Positions 44,001-56,400 of a stretch of DNA of 64,000 nucleotides are shown here, piece after piece. The notes below the pieces were generated by a model, which was not told the origin of the DNA, searched no databases, and worked only from the letters and a program-made list of their open reading frames with translations. A program made the position numbers and the translations under genes. Numbering within the stretch: the first letter of the stretch is position 1; every line of letters starts with the position of its first letter. Origin of the DNA: Chamaelirium japonicum (taxonomy: Eukaryota > Streptophyta > Magnoliopsida > Liliales > Melanthiaceae); NCBI GenBank assembly GCA_947650365.1, contig OX393553.1, positions 70,479,463-70,543,462 on the forward strand, written 5' to 3'.

Positions 44001-47000
44001 TTTAATTTATGCTTTCTAGGACAAGGGTATTTTTGGAATAAAAGTTGACGGAGGGGGCTAAGTGCAAACAGAGCATAGTTCTGGGATCAAATTGTCCAAG
44101 TTGAGAGTCCAATATGAAATGAGGTGTATCGTTTAGTGAAGGTTTTTGTAAGTTACCCTAGTTTTTATTTGAGGTTTGGATTTTTCTTTCTATTCCTATT
44201 TTCTTGTTTATTATATTATATTGCTTGTTAGAGATACAACTTTATGTATATTTACTCTTAAATTCCTGTATCTTGTTTTAGGTGCAAGATCACTTGTCCG
44301 AAAGCTAACTTTAGGCATAAGTGCATAACTTCCTAATTATAATTCTGGTTAGATTTGGTCATTGTGGGTGCTGTAAACCAGTCTCAAGTTTGAAAACATA
44401 ACCGATTAGATATTTGACTTGTATTACAGAAGTTTTAGTTTTCATTTGTTCTAATATATGTTAAGGGTTTTTTTAATAGATGAAAGTTCTATGTTTCATT
44501 AATGTTTCTTACGTTTCAAGAAATGTCGTCTTTAAATATTGGGTCAATCAACAATTTAATTCATAGTTGATGATGATCAATAAAGGTTTAATTTAATTGT
44601 GTTCATTACTTGTGGACACAAGCTTTTGTCTTCACTTTCTTCTCTCTTCTTTGCTTGTGGATTTCAAGCTTGATTGGGGATTTGGTTGTTTAACCCCTTT
44701 TCTCCTCCTTGTGCAAAAAATTTTTCTTTGGGGAAGTGTTTTTTTTTACATCATTATGTATGTAGTTTCTTTAAGGAAAAAACCCCCTTGGGCAAGCGCC
44801 TAGGTGCCTGCCTAAGGTGGGGCCACAAACCAAGCACCTAGCTTAGGGTAGCAGGTTGGTCGCACGATGCCTCCCTAGTGGTATGCCTAGGCATAACCTA
44901 AGACCAATTAAAGCAGAATATGAAACATGGCCTTTACCTTTTTCCTACTTTAACAAATACAATTAGAGAAAAAGAGGGATGGTGGGCACTTCCATCAACA
45001 AGAAAGTTGAGGAGGGAGGGAGAGAAGGACAAAGAGATGCAAGAATCAACATGTTCAATTGGCTAGGAGTTAATATTCACCTAGGCTTTACGCTTCTCAT
45101 GGGATTTTTTTATAGAACATTGTATATGTAAAAACAAAGAAAGGTTAGAGTTTTGAAATTTTGTGCATGTGTTTAGAGAAGTATTTTATGCTGGAAAAAA
45201 TGGTTAAGAAACGAACAATCACATGAGGCACGTGTAAACACACTTTCTTTAAAGCGTTCTTCGCACCCTATAGTCGCTAACGGGTCTACTTGCGAATCAC
45301 CTCCCAGGATACAACAGCCTTGTGGGACTACATCCAGCATGGTGAAGAACTCACTTCAATGAATTTGGATGCGGGGTTTTCTGGCAGAGAAGTAAACCCA
45401 AGAACATGGGAATTCAAAGTGATCCAATTATGATCGGAATTGCAATCTATTATTTTTTTTTCGGAGTGAGTTATGGGACTGGATATATAAGGCTCGAAGC
45501 ACCCCTTGAGCCCAACCACCAAGCCAAAGCACCCTTTGGACCATTCGTGCCTACCCGTACGCACCCAGTCTATCCCACTCTTAAGCTAACCGACCGAGTT
45601 AGTCCATTCGGTTCTATCTCTAGTTCAAAAGGAAAAGGCTTCTCAATGCGACATGTTAAGTGCAAAGTACGCCTCTAAGCGTCCAATCGCCCTAAACGCA
45701 CAATCGCATCGCATCTCTCACTCGGTGCGTTGCACCTTGCCGCGTAAGCCCATTTTCTCTTTTATTTGACTAAAATAGCTCCCGATAGGGTTTGATCACT
45801 AACCTCCTACCTTGCAAGCCGCAACGCTTACCAAGTAGCCACAGGCCCACAACCAAGTTGTTGTAACCATTCCCACTAAAATAGTTACATATTAAACCCG
45901 TTTTGAAATTCTCCAATATTTTAAAAGTAGAAAATTAGATGAACTCTACAAGTGGCTCCAATAGAGGATAAAGGGAATCACGTAATATGGTTTAGACATG
46001 TGCAATGACAACAGTGTATACTGAGACTCGATACATCATATTTGTAGGAGAGGAAGTTCATATTCAAGCTTTTAAGAATAGGAAGATCAATTTAGATATG
46101 TTCAATGTATATCGAGACTCGAGACTCGAGACATCCTTAATGAGAAGAGGACGCTTATATTCACGCTTTTAAGAATAGGAAGATAGGTCAACCGCCATGA
46201 AGGCTTGGACGTAAGTAAAATAGAAGGATTGAATAGTCAATTTTACAGAGAAATGATAGGGTTTAACAACCTCAGTTGTGCCAAGGACTGACAACATTTG
46301 GATCTCGTGTGTGAGATTAGCACAACTGAAGTTCATTTATGTAGTCTATTTGGTCACTAGCTTATGTCGAGTCTAGTGTGTGATGAGTCGTAGGCATTTA
46401 AGTTCTATTTGAGGGTTGAATTTGTTCTTTCTTTTTCAATTTTTTTGGGTATTGTAAGTATCTTGCCTATTAGAGGTATAAGTTCAAGAATGTTTACTCT
46501 TACATTCTTGAATTTTGTTTTAAGTGTAAGACCACTTGTCCGAAAGCTAACTAGGGGCACAACTTTATTAGTATAATTTCAGTTAGGTTTAGTCTTTGTG
46601 GGTCCTATAAATCAACCTCAACTCTGAAAACATAACTTGATTTAGGGGTGGCAATTTATTGGGTTACCCGACCCGACCCGACCCGACCCTATTGGGACAA
46701 GTTTGGGGTGCTCAAAAACGGATTTGGGGCGGGTTTGGGATTTATTTTTGAAACCCGATCGGCTTTTACTCTGCCCTGCCCTGCCCCGACCCGATTATAT
46801 GTATATATGTTAATGTTAGTAATACTAAGAGTCTACAGTTTCTTCTTGTAACTCATCGACTGGAGTTATATTGATATCCAATATGGTTTACTCATATTGG
46901 GTCTTTGAACGCAGATGCAATTTTTTTGTGTGGAAATTCCCGTCGCATATTTGACAGAACAAGAAAGTATCTAGACTTGTAATTCATAAAGCCTGATTTT

Positions 47001-48811
47001 ATCCCTCCCCATACCCGACCCGATCCGACCCGACCCGCAAAGCATAAACTGGGCGGGGCGGGGTGGGCACATGTCTTCCTAGTGCTAGTAGGCAAAGTGG
47101 GTTGGTAGAATAGCATTTTCTTATAATTTATTATTTTTCTTTTCCCTTTTAAAAGTTGGCCTGGTACCATGAATAGTATTAAACAAAAGTTGCACATCAA
47201 TTGGGTACAAACCTTGTCCTTTTACATGAAATTGAGAATCCCCTTTCATGGGTACCTGCAAAGGACCCATAGCATGCAGACTTGAAATGCCATCTTGCAT
47301 GTACTATGACAGTCCTAGGAATACAGTCAGACCCACTGGTCCATTGATATTGGATAAGTAAATGCCTCTAGTTTTTTAGTTGATAGCCTAACATGACACC
47401 CAGCTTGTAATCTAGTCAACGGTGAACTTCATTTGGAATGGTGGATAGGAAGGTTGGTGGAGCCGAGGGGCCTCACATTCCCATCTTATCGGCTTGACAC
47501 CATCCATTGTGGAATACGGCATAAGGTATTTGGCTGCCCTTCTCATTTTTTACCGTCGGGCTGCACTTATTCCTTCATATATCTGTATGCCGCCCAAGTG
47601 GCAAAGTTACTCCAAGGCTGAATGGGTGGTAAGCACTTTGTTTAATGAATCTGTTTGTTTAGAATTGATGTCTTCTCCCCAACCTCCTCCTGCATCAAAA
47701 GTAATACTTCATAAGAAATATGGTGAGATTTCTGTTGCATCCTTTAAGCCATTCTTAGGAATTACATGAGAGGATGCCAGTATGGCCTGTATGCTGGGTA
47801 CGAAAACAACTATGTTGTAGACGTACGAGGACGTTCTTACTTTACCAATGTTATCCGTTGCTACTTCAAATTTCAAATAACTGTTCAAACTTGATGAAAT
47901 ATTTTGGAAAAGATGGTCAATAGTAATGGCGCTTGAAGTTGTTAATAAAGCTTCTGCCAGATTGCCACCAACTTAATAAATTGGTAGGGTTATTGCATGC
48001 TCATATTTGCTGCTTTGTTTCTACTTTCACCAAAAGACAGATTTGTGTAACTGACTAATATTAAAGGTTTAAATAGACAATGCCAACATCTGGTGTTTGC
48101 ACTCCAAAATATATTCAGTGTACATCCATGTCAGCAGTGAATGCTCTATAGGAAAATTATTTTATCTGTTTCTGATACTAGTTGTTTACTTTATGTATTT
48201 TTAGCGTCTTAATTTTTCCCTTTCTCTTTTGTGCCACAGCAATGTTGAGTGTCAGTGATGATGAATTTTGGGAGGGAGTTTCTCCAGTGGAATTTGGATC
48301 TTTGCCCGCACTCCAAGATGCTGTTACTGTTGTTGGCTATCCAATTGGAGGAGACACAATCTCTGTGACTAGTGGTGTTGTATCACGTATGGAGATATTG
48401 TCTTATGTTCATGGTTCCACGGAACTTTTGGGCTTGCAGGTTTGAAATTGAAATTAACTTTCTGTATTTCTATTTAACCAGTTTATTTACATTACAATCA
48501 GCATGAATTCTATTGTTATACCCTTTTTTTTTACTTTACCATTGTGTTAATATTGACAAGAATATTCTCTTCTTTCTCTTTATTAGTTTGCCTTTATGAA
48601 CTACTTATTGTGCCAATTGTGCTATGACAGATAGATGCAGCTATAAATTCTGGAAATTCTGGAGGCCCTGCTTTTAACGATAAGGGAAAATGTGTTGGTA
48701 TAGCATTTCAGTCCCTTAAACATGAAGATGTGGAAAATATAGGCTATGTAATACCTACACCTGTCATTATGCACTTCATTCACGACTATGAAAAGTCCGG
48801 TGAATATACAG
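40439..48811 (+). CDS. DEG9: DEG9-type nuclear serine protease, 5' part (three exons, incomplete)
   Basis: Exons 40439-41021, 48240-48439 and 48631-48811 splice in phase to 321 codons plus one base. The N-terminus has two AT-hook-like motifs, KKRGRPKKP (residues 5-13) and KRRGRPLK (48-55). The trypsin-like domain of the DegP/HtrA family follows: H162 in [11 protein letters not shown]193 in GTECDIA and S271 in [10 protein letters not shown], a complete triad. Stretches such as [20 protein letters not shown] and [19 protein letters not shown] are near-identical to Arabidopsis DEG9, a nuclear/nucleolar protease. The PDZ domains that should follow EKSGEYTG are not in the remaining window, so either intron 3 exceeds 15 kb or the gene is truncated. 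All reading frames and splice sites seen are intact. Confidence 0.9.
41273..41515 (-). mobile_element. MITE, family A copy 3 (inverted)
   Basis: Ends GGGTGTGTTTGGCATCATTT and the inverted ATGCCAAATACCCCC, 243 bp, with ATA on both sides (41270-41272 and 41516-41518). Its reverse complement is collinear with 2028-2285. Confidence 0.8.
41516..42880. other. Intron sequence, nothing recognised
   Basis: AT-rich intron text without coding motifs, terminal repeats or microsatellites that could be assigned. Confidence 0.5.
42884..43148. mobile_element. CGGTACCG-type foldback MITE, family C copy 2
   Basis: CAAGGTTTCAAAACTAGGTA at the left and ACCGAGTTTTGAAACCAT at the right, flanked by GGTCTAGAT and TGTCTAGAT (8 of 9 bases). 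It has the same ends and GGTATCGGCCGATACGACC-like interior as 24327-24647, but is more diverged. Confidence 0.75.
43678..43705 (+). repeat. T-run followed by G-run
   Basis: Simple-sequence tract GTTTTTTTTTGTTGTTGGGG(G)n. Frames over it are not genes. Confidence 0.8.
43735..44401 (+). repeat. Segmental duplication within DEG9 intron 1, copy 1 (interrupted)
   Basis: CTGACAACATTTGGATCTC, then AGTCTATTTGGT, then (after the MITE) TTACTCTTA(A/C)ATTC, AGACCACTTGTCCGAAAGCT-like and CTGAAAACATAAC-like text, in the same order as 46283-46632. The MITE 43845-44158 is present only here. Confidence 0.8.
43845..44158. mobile_element. MITE, family B copy 2
   Basis: Ends GGGCAAATTACAAAAACC and the inverted GGTTTTTGTAAGTTACCC, 314 bp, flanked by TAATTTTTA and TAGTTTTTA (8 of 9 bases; Mutator-like). 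The second copy of the surrounding duplication lacks it, confirming both ends. Confidence 0.85.
44402..46282. other. Intron sequence with GCCTAGG-rich and LTR-like patches
   Basis: 44790-44900 has GCGCCTAGGTGCCTGCC and TATGCCTAGGCATAACC text resembling 19440-19520. 45200-45860 is GC-richer, includes a TATATAAGG box at 45484 and may be a decayed solo LTR; no ends were found. 46010-46180 has a diverged duplication around ATTCA(A/C)GCTTTTAAGAATAGG. Confidence 0.35.
46283..46632 (+). repeat. Segmental duplication within DEG9 intron 1, copy 2
   Basis: Uninterrupted counterpart of 43735-44401. It shows the empty site of the family B MITE (TCGTAGGCATTTAAGTTC against the filled site). Confidence 0.8.
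46645..46800. mobile_element. Partial GGGTCGG MITE
   Basis: Starts GGGGTGGCAATTTATTGGG then (ACCCG)n, like the ends of 29803-30803. A second GACCCG-rich patch is at 47010-47045. The right end is unclear. Confidence 0.55.
46801..48239. other. Intron sequence, nothing assigned
   Basis: A plus-strand frame at 47494-47769 is open for 91 codons but shows no motif and is broken off by stops. It could be a decayed transposon fragment. No repeat partner was found in the window. Confidence 0.35.
48240..48439 (+). CDS. DEG9: DEG9 exon 2
   Basis: Acceptor CACAG|CAATG and donor GCAG|GTTTGA; residues 195-261: [67 protein letters not shown]. This is the central beta-barrel segment of the HtrA-type protease. 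The frame is intact. Confidence 0.92.
48631..48811 (+). CDS. DEG9: DEG9 exon 3
   Basis: Acceptor TGACAG|ATAGAT and donor ACAG|GTATGC; residues 262-321: [60 protein letters not shown]. It carries the nucleophile S271 and the end of the protease domain. The donor is good, so another exon is expected downstream. Confidence 0.92.
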
Positions 48812-50585
48812 GTATGCACAAATTGGTTATAGGAATTATCAGTATTTTCTTGACAATTACTAAAGTTGATTCCATCCACTGCATAATGTCTAATGATATT
48901 TCTGTTTATGTTTTCTATGTTGGTGATAATGTATGTTAGTAGATGGTATATAATATTCATTCATTTTATAGATCTTAAATGTGAGGTTTTGGCCTATTGT
49001 ATCATAGATATTTGTCTATCCGTTAAGTGATCAATGCATTTAAACCTTTCGATATTTCCTTCTCAAGACTACACTGTACTAGATCACCACTTATCAGCTA
49101 TATTTTCTTGGGCTGCTCATGATAGTTTTGAAGGCCTATTGTGGGATATTTGACCATTTATTGTTGACTGACCCATTCTTACGACCTTCTTGGTCGAACT
49201 TACCGACCTGCTGTATGATTCATGCACCTGATTGTCTGCTACCAGAAAACTAATTGGTTAACAGCATTTTGACTGCTTGGGTTGTTTTCCTGCGCTGATA
49301 CCATATCTGGTGTTGGATGGATTGTTTGGCATCCAATTAAAGGGTGCCACTCCCTTTGTATATGGATGAATATTGTCTAAAAACTCCATATTTGACCACA
49401 CTCTGTCCTTGCTGCAATGCATTGGCTTGGCATTGGTGCTAGAGGCTCTTATTAAACCAACTTTCTTCTTGAAATGTCATATTGGCTATTCCATTTAGTT
49501 TTTGAGAAAATCAACTATCACCATCTCCTACCGTCTCTAGTCTTGATACCAGCTGAATTAAGCCAATAATGCTCCTAACTGCTGAATCCTTGATTGTTTC
49601 ATTGAATTGTTGTAAGGACACTTCATTTTGTTTTTATGATAATTCTTCCTACTTTGACGCCTTATCTTGCACTCAACGTTGTCAAGTGCGATGCATGATC
49701 ACAAAAACTGTACATCTATGATCACGTTCCCTTTTGTGCCATTCCTTTTGAAATTAGAAAAAATAAAAACCACAACTGGAAAAAAAAGGGAGGTTTGACG
49801 CAAGGTTCGAAATTTCCATTTCGGTTAATATTTCGACCCCTCTGGATATGGAAATATTTTGTGTAAATATTTTGACAGTGTGGAAATATTGTGATTTTAT
49901 AGAAATTATGAAGATATTGGTTTTTTAATGGAATTTTTAGTGTATCTTTGCATAGTCATAAACCAAGTATATATACACAATTTGGAACACTCAGATAATA
50001 TTTATACCCTATCTACGGGTGTATATCATCACAAAGCATGTATTCTACATTTGAGTCTTGTGCAGTCTTGTTTGGTCCTGTTTTGATCTATGATTTTAAG
50101 ATGGTTTTTAATCTTTTTTGTGGATAAAATTGTTTCCAAAATAAAGATTAGTTGATTGTTAAAATAATGCTTCAAACGATTTTGAAAACGGACTTAAAAC
50201 AAGAAAGTTGTGCAAGTTTGAAATCGGGCAAAAATTATGCTGAAATGCAAAACACTGTTTTTTTACTAAGTTTGAAAAACTGAGTTTTTATAAAGAAAAA
50301 TTTTTATACATTCAAAATTTTCTTTGACGGACCATGGTTTTCTAGATGTACTTTTAGTTCTACATCTTGTGGAAATTTTTGAGCTAAAAATGAGTTGATT
50401 TAACCACTTTTCTCAACATACAAATTTTATGAAAAACTGAAAAAACTATTTTCTCCTACTAAAACTGAAAGCATACTTTTGCTTATTTATATATAATAAC
50501 ATTTAAGTAAATGTAGTCTTATATGTAGATAAGCTGTTGAGAACGAAACCCCCAGTCCCCTTTTATAACCAGTCAGTCTCAACAT
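48812..50585. other. DEG9 intron 3, first part; nothing coding
   Basis: AT-rich. A repeat copy AAGGTTCGAAATTTCCATTT followed by GGATATGGAAATATTT at 49800-49880 matches 21078-21175. No DEG9 PDZ exon found. Confidence 0.5.
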
Positions 50586-50587
50586 TA

Positions 50588-50793
50588 CGGTGCCAAAATC
50601 CCTAAATATCTCGAAATTTTCACGAAATATCGCGATATTTCGTGCCGACAAATATATCGTGCGAAATATCACGATATATCATGATATTATCGTGATTTCC
50701 ATTTCTTTCGATATCGCAATAGGAATTTCGTGCCGAGGTCTGAGAAAACCGAGATATTTCACGAAATTTCTCGAGATTTTGTACCTTGGTTTG
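50588..50793. mobile_element. CGAAATATCGCGATATTTCG-rich foldback MITE
   Basis: GTGCCAAAATCCCTAAATAT at the left is answered by ATATTTCACG...GAGATTTTGTACCTTGG at the right. The interior is built of ATATCGCGATATTTCGTGC palindromes. Short, non-coding. The overlapping frames are artefacts. Confidence 0.55.
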
Positions 50794-50799
50794 ACGTAT

Positions 50800-51590
50800 A
50801 TATAGTGATGTAGGCATGTCGTTCAATGGGAGGGAAATGGAGACAATGATGGCAGCCATAGTCACAAAGTTCGAGTTCGACAATATGTCAGCGAGGGTAA
50901 AACTTTGAAAGTTTGACGAAAATCGGAAAGTTTGGGAAAAAAATGGGGGAAAAAATCGGGTTCGGGATTTAATCGTCGATGGTGAAATTTTTAAAAAATT
51001 GGCAAGTTCGGGACCTTTAAGTTAACTTTTTAGCCTACATCTAAGCAACTGAAACATTCAGAACATGACATTCATAAAACAACAAATCAATCTATAGTGA
51101 ATGAGAATGGTTAAAACTTAATGATGAGATCTATGATAATCGAGACGAATAAAGCTGAGGGTACAAGATCCTTTGAACAATGAAACCCAATTAAAGGGAC
51201 TTGTGCACAAGGATGTGCCATTATATTAGAATGAGGTCTATATATAGTTATAGTTGGCAAAATCCATCCAAATAAGCACCTAAGTTACATTACTCACATG
51301 CATATAACATACATATAAACAAGTCAGTATAAATTCCTAATATGGATTTTGTGCACAAGGAGTTGTGCGTGCCAGTACATATGGTGGGATAGAGAAAAGA
51401 CGAGGTGTCACCAGATTCAACGTTTTAAATACGATTTTTTGAAAAAAAACACCAAATTTAGTGATGTATTAAGTTCGGGTTATAAGACAACCATCTATCG
51501 ATTGAGGAATAATTCGCGTTTTAAACGCGTTTTTTTTCAAAAAAAAACAGAGAACTTGGTGTCTATGAGGGCAGTGGTGTGAAGGCGATA
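50800..51590. other. Intron sequence, nothing assigned
   Basis: No coding motif, repeat pair or terminal inverted repeat recognised. Confidence 0.45.
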
Positions 51591-51599
51591 CAATTTATT

Positions 51600-52500
51600 T
51601 TGGGTTTTGTATATAAAAGATAACTAGTGATGCAAGATCATTGAGAGAGGAAAGGGTGGAAGGGCTAGAAGCTATGGGTCAAAAGAAAAGACTAAAAGCT
51701 AAGACGAGATTGATACCTGGAATGCACGAGACCAAGGGAGAGAAAGGAGACTCATATCCATGAGCCTAAACAACAACAACAACCGGCCATTCATTCATAA
51801 TCAATAGTCTGTTATTTTCCAACTACAAGGGGCCCTTTAAATAGGCATCTAAAAAGATAATGATAAAAACAAATTTAAACCCAATAATTATCCTAACAAC
51901 TTGCCTAAAAGTCATTAAAAGATTATAGAAGATATCCTAAGATATATCAGGCCTTATCTATCCATGGCAGGCTTGGATGGGCCTTTGAACGGGCCAACGA
52001 GCTTGGGCCATGGGCCGATATTTGTGCTACATTAGTCACTTCCGCTGCAAAGGACTCGTCCTCAAATTCCAAAGGGAAGGCATAAGTGGCAGCAAATGCA
52101 GCAACGACTCCACCGTCCACCGTGATATCGTCATGGTGCCAAGATCTGTTGATAGAGGCCTAACAAGTGGTGTCGTATTGCCTGGACCTACATAGTGGGG
52201 CCCTTTTTTATTTATATGTTCATTGTCACCACGAAGGCAAGTAATGCTAACCGAGCATGGGTTTCTATATTTTGTTGGTTTATTTTGGCCTTCATGATAG
52301 CCAGATGTTTAGCCAATGCCCCTAGGGCCTTGGCGACTGGTAAGGAATACACATTAATCTGGTAGTCTTTACGACTATGGGTTGACATGCACTAGGGGTG
52401 AACCTATGCTATATGCTATGCCACTACAATGATGATATATGGAAAATCCTAAGCCTAAACAAGAGCTCTGATACCAAAGCTGATACATGCCCAATGCGAT
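51600..52500 (-). mobile_element. LTR-retrotransposon remnant with very short internal region
   Basis: Minus strand: TTGGTATCAGAGCTC at 52478-52464 is a textbook initiator-Met tRNA primer-binding site. At about 52080-52030 AATTTGAGGACGAGTCCTTT leading to TGTAGCAC resembles the pol end and 3' LTR start of plant LTR elements. Only about 430 bp lie between, so the interior is deleted or it is a non-autonomous (LARD/TRIM-like) element. LTR outer ends were not found. Confidence 0.5.
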
Positions 52501-53039
52501 TATGCTTAAATATGTTGCGAGATATCAGTTGGCACGATTATCCTTTGACAAGTCGAATTTAAAATAGCTGACAATTCAAATTTCATTATTCATAGTAAAT
52601 AGTAATAAAAGCGGTTAGCATGAAATACTCGAGACCTAATTACAATCATATAGTGCAAAGCTATCCAATTTAATTCAGGCGAACGTTTGGATGTAAAGAT
52701 CACCTATGATAGGGATGACAACATTCAATTTAGAAGTCCAAATTATTTTAAGGATTTAAAAAATTAACACATGCTCATTTTGGTTATATCAAAAGTCTGA
52801 GGCTCAAGTAATGTTGGGTTTGGGATCTTAACCAAACTAGCAACAAAAATAGTAATAATGAAAATATTATTTTTAGCCGAGGTTGGATACGAGGAAGGCA
52901 TTACCGGAAAGGGAAACATGAAGGGGTGAGTGGGCGATTAACAAGGTCGAGGGGTGTCTTGTTCAAGGAGGGCACAATATAGGCAGGTGACGCGATGTAG
53001 GGGCTAGCGTCAGTGGATGACGCGTTCCAGGATGGCCGA

Positions 53040-53180
53040 CACGTTGCCGCCCGCGCGGGGGGGGGGGGGGGAGGGGGGGGGACACGATCGGTCGCTGGTG
53101 GTGATGGTGGGCGGTGGTGACGTTGATGGTGAGGGTGGTGATGATGTTGATTCTACGGGGGGTGATGATGATCGTCGAGA
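53040..53180 (+). repeat. G-run and GGTGATG-type tandem repeat
   Basis: A G-run at 53058-53080, then GGTGGTGATGGTGGGCGGTGG-style repeats to 53170. The Pro/His-rich minus-strand frame over it is an artefact. Confidence 0.7.
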
Positions 53181-53425
53181 TTAAGCACAAGAAAGAGAAA
53201 TATGATACCCAACTTCACACCAGAGTTATAGGCTTTGCCTCCTAGTGCTTTTTGCCGTGAGCTTTTTCTCAGGGAACAAGATATAGCAAAAATTCTAATT
53301 TATTCATTCATTGTCGCAATAGTCCAGACTCAGTCCTTCATATAGGTTTTGGGTTTTACATAAAAAAGATGCATAATCAATACTGGACTAAAAAACAACC
53401 AAATAAGGCCTAAAACTATACGTTG

Positions 53426-53441
53426 AATAACAGCCTAATAT
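53426..53441. repeat. LINE target-site duplication, left copy
   Basis: AATAACAGCCTAATAT, repeated exactly at 56535-56550. It adjoins the poly(T) (minus-strand poly(A)) tail of the LINE. Confidence 0.9.
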
Positions 53442-56400
53442 TTTTTTTTTTTTTTGAGAAATTCCTCTCCGAGAAGGAGAGGATGGGGTTAAGCCGTACC
53501 CCAAGCTATATTATTAAAATAGGAAATAGCAAGTTACAGATTACATAGAAAAGGGATCATATCTCCTGACTGCTTAGGAGAGAGGGCTGTGGACCAGGAT
53601 AGAATCATCCTCTTAAATTTCTCCCAGACCTCCGCTATAGTAAGCTCAACTCTGGAGAAGACTCGAGCATTCCTTTCTCTCCAAATGCACCAACATAGGC
53701 CAATAACTAGAAGATCCCAAGTCGATCTGAGCTTGCTGTTGATCCTCTTAGCCCGCCAAACAGTCCAAAAAGAGCGCATAGAACCCGGATGGCCCTTAAT
53801 TTGAAATCTGTGCTTAAGCATCCTCCACAGCTTACGGGAGTAGGCGCAACGGAGAAACAGATGGCCAACATCCTCCCTAAGAGCTAGGCAGAGCGGGCAG
53901 GAAGAGTCTGGGACGTTTGGGTTATTCCGAAGGCCGAGATTAACTCTGGTGAGAATCCTCTCCTTAATAGCCAGCCACATAAAGATCCGTGTCTTGAGAG
54001 GAGCTGGAGATTTCCAAAGGTGCGAGGCAATATGACATATTAGCCCTCCTGCATTGAAGAATCGGTAGAAAGATCTGACCGAGAAGGCTCCTGAAGCTTC
54101 CCACTTCCATATAGAGGAATCTCTCTCTGGGGTCAGAGCGAAGGAGGAAAGGATGCGGTAGAGCTCTGCTAGTTGCTCCTGCTGCGCGGGGTCAAGGTTT
54201 CTTCTAAATTTCACCGACCAAGAGACTTCTCTTTGCGAACTGGAAACCTGCGAACGGACTGAAGCATTCTGGTCCCATGCTAGTTCAAAAAGATCCCCAA
54301 AGAGAGAAGCGAGCGAGATATCCCCGACCCATTGATCTAGCCAGAATTTGATGTTCCTCCCGTCCCCTAGAACCAGCTTAGTGCCGCAACGGAAGGCCGT
54401 TCCAACTCGGCAGATACCCTTCCAGAACGAAGAAATCTTTCCCGATCGACGACTTCTCGCTTGGAGAGGGAAAAACCGCCTAAAATAGCGATCTCTGATG
54501 ATGTTGGACCAGTGATCGTCATGATCGTTCTGCAAACGCCACCACCATTTGCCCAACAGTGCTCGGTTGAAGTCTCTCAAATTAAGAACCCCCAAACCTC
54601 CTTGAGATTTGGATTTACAGGCGACACCCCACTTGACAAGGTGATAGGACCCCGAGGTACCATCAGCTCCTCTCCAAAGAAAATGGCTTCTGATACTGTC
54701 GATCTTCCTAATCACCCAAGAAGGAACAAAATAGAACGCCAAGAAATAGGAAGGAATGGAGGAGAGAACAGCGTTAACCAGACAAAGACGTCCTCCAAGA
54801 GACAGATGCCTGCTCTTCCAGTTCGAGAGGCGCAAGTCCACTTTCTCGACCACTTTAGACCATTGAGCTCTAGAAATGGGTTTGTTGCTGATCGGAAGTC
54901 CTAAGTACTTCATTGGAAGAACGTCCAACCGACAGTTCAGAAGCGAGGAGGCTTTCACTTCGAGTTCTTCAGAGGCCCCCACAACGAAAAGAGAACTCTT
55001 GTTGAAATTAATTCTCATGCCCGAGCAATACTCCAGCCCATAGAGAATGATCTTCAGCACTGCAATCTGTTCAATCTTCGCTTCACAGAAGAGGATAGTA
55101 TCATCAGCGAAATGAAGATTCGAGATATGCCAGGAGTTACCTCGGACACCTCGGATGAGGTTATTAGCATTAGCCCGCAATAAGATAGCGTCGAAAGCAT
55201 CCACCGCGAGGATAAAGAGAAATGGGGAGATGGGACAGCCCTGTTTCAGCCCTTTCTTAACCAGGAATTGGCTTCCCAGCTCCCCATTCACTGAACAGGA
55301 GAGCTTGGAAGAAGAAAGACAATCAGAGATCCAACGCAACCAAATCTCTGGGAACCCTTTAGCTCTAAGAGTAGAGAGAATGAAGTCCCAGTGCAATCTA
55401 TCGAACGCCTTCTCGAAATCCAGCTTCAAAATAAGGCCCTCCTCTTTCTTCTCCTTCAGATGATAAATAACCTCCTGAACTGAAGCCACGCTGTCTAAGA
55501 TAAGGCGGCCTCTAATGAAAGCGGACTGGGATATACTGATGATCGAGTCCATAAAAGGGGCCATCCTATTGGCTAGAATCTTCGTGACTATCTTGTACAT
55601 GCAGTTGGACAGGCTGATCGGTCGGAAATCTGAGATTGATTCCGCCCCCGGACGCTTCGGGATGAGAACGAGGATAGAATAGTTGAGGCTATGCAGAGGA
55701 GCCGCTCCTGAGAAAAAATCGTGAACGAAGCGTATAACATCCGGGGAGATGCAGTCTCAGAACGACTGGAAGAAGAACATTGGAAAACCATCCGGACCAG
55801 GAGCCCCATCTCCTTTCATCTCCATCACAGCGCTCCGGATTTCCTCGACCGAAAAATCTCTCCCGATGTCAGATCCTTCTGGAAGACGACCCATAGGAAG
55901 ATTATTCCAGTCTAGCGAGGCAGAGGAGGAAGGTAGCGACCTGAAGTAATTCTTAAAGTGTTCCCCAACCCCTTGCAGAATAGACTCTGTTCCGGTGAGT
56001 ATCTGACTCCCCACTGCAAGACTCCCTATGAAGTTCTGCTTCCTTCTGTGATTCGCCACCTTGTGGAAATAAGAGGTGTTACGGTCTCCTAGCAGTACCC
56101 ATTTGTCTCTCGATCTCTGTTTCCACAAAATCTCCTCTCTTTTCAACATCTCCAGGAGATCTTTGCGAGATCTAAGCAGGTCGTTCAATTCCTCCTCGGT
56201 AAGTTGAGTCTGCTCCTCTTTGGCTTCCAGGACTCCGATACGCTGGAGAATAATCTGCTTATTGGTCAGGACATTGCCAAATTCCGATCGTTCCCAGCCG
56301 CGAATCTTATGCCTAAGAACTCGAAACTTACGAACTAAGTTCCTAGCGGAGTTGAAGTCCACCGGGGTCTGAGACCACCACTTACAGACAAGGTCATCGA

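Larger units (their letters stand above)
41022..48239 (+). other. DEG9 intron 1, 7.2 kb
   Basis: Donor GGTATCTCC and acceptor TGTGCCACAG|C. It contains MITEs at 41273, 42884 and 43845, a duplicated segment (43735-44400 and 46283-46632) and an LTR-like block around 45.2-45.9 kb. No exon-like frame was found between. Confidence 0.8.
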
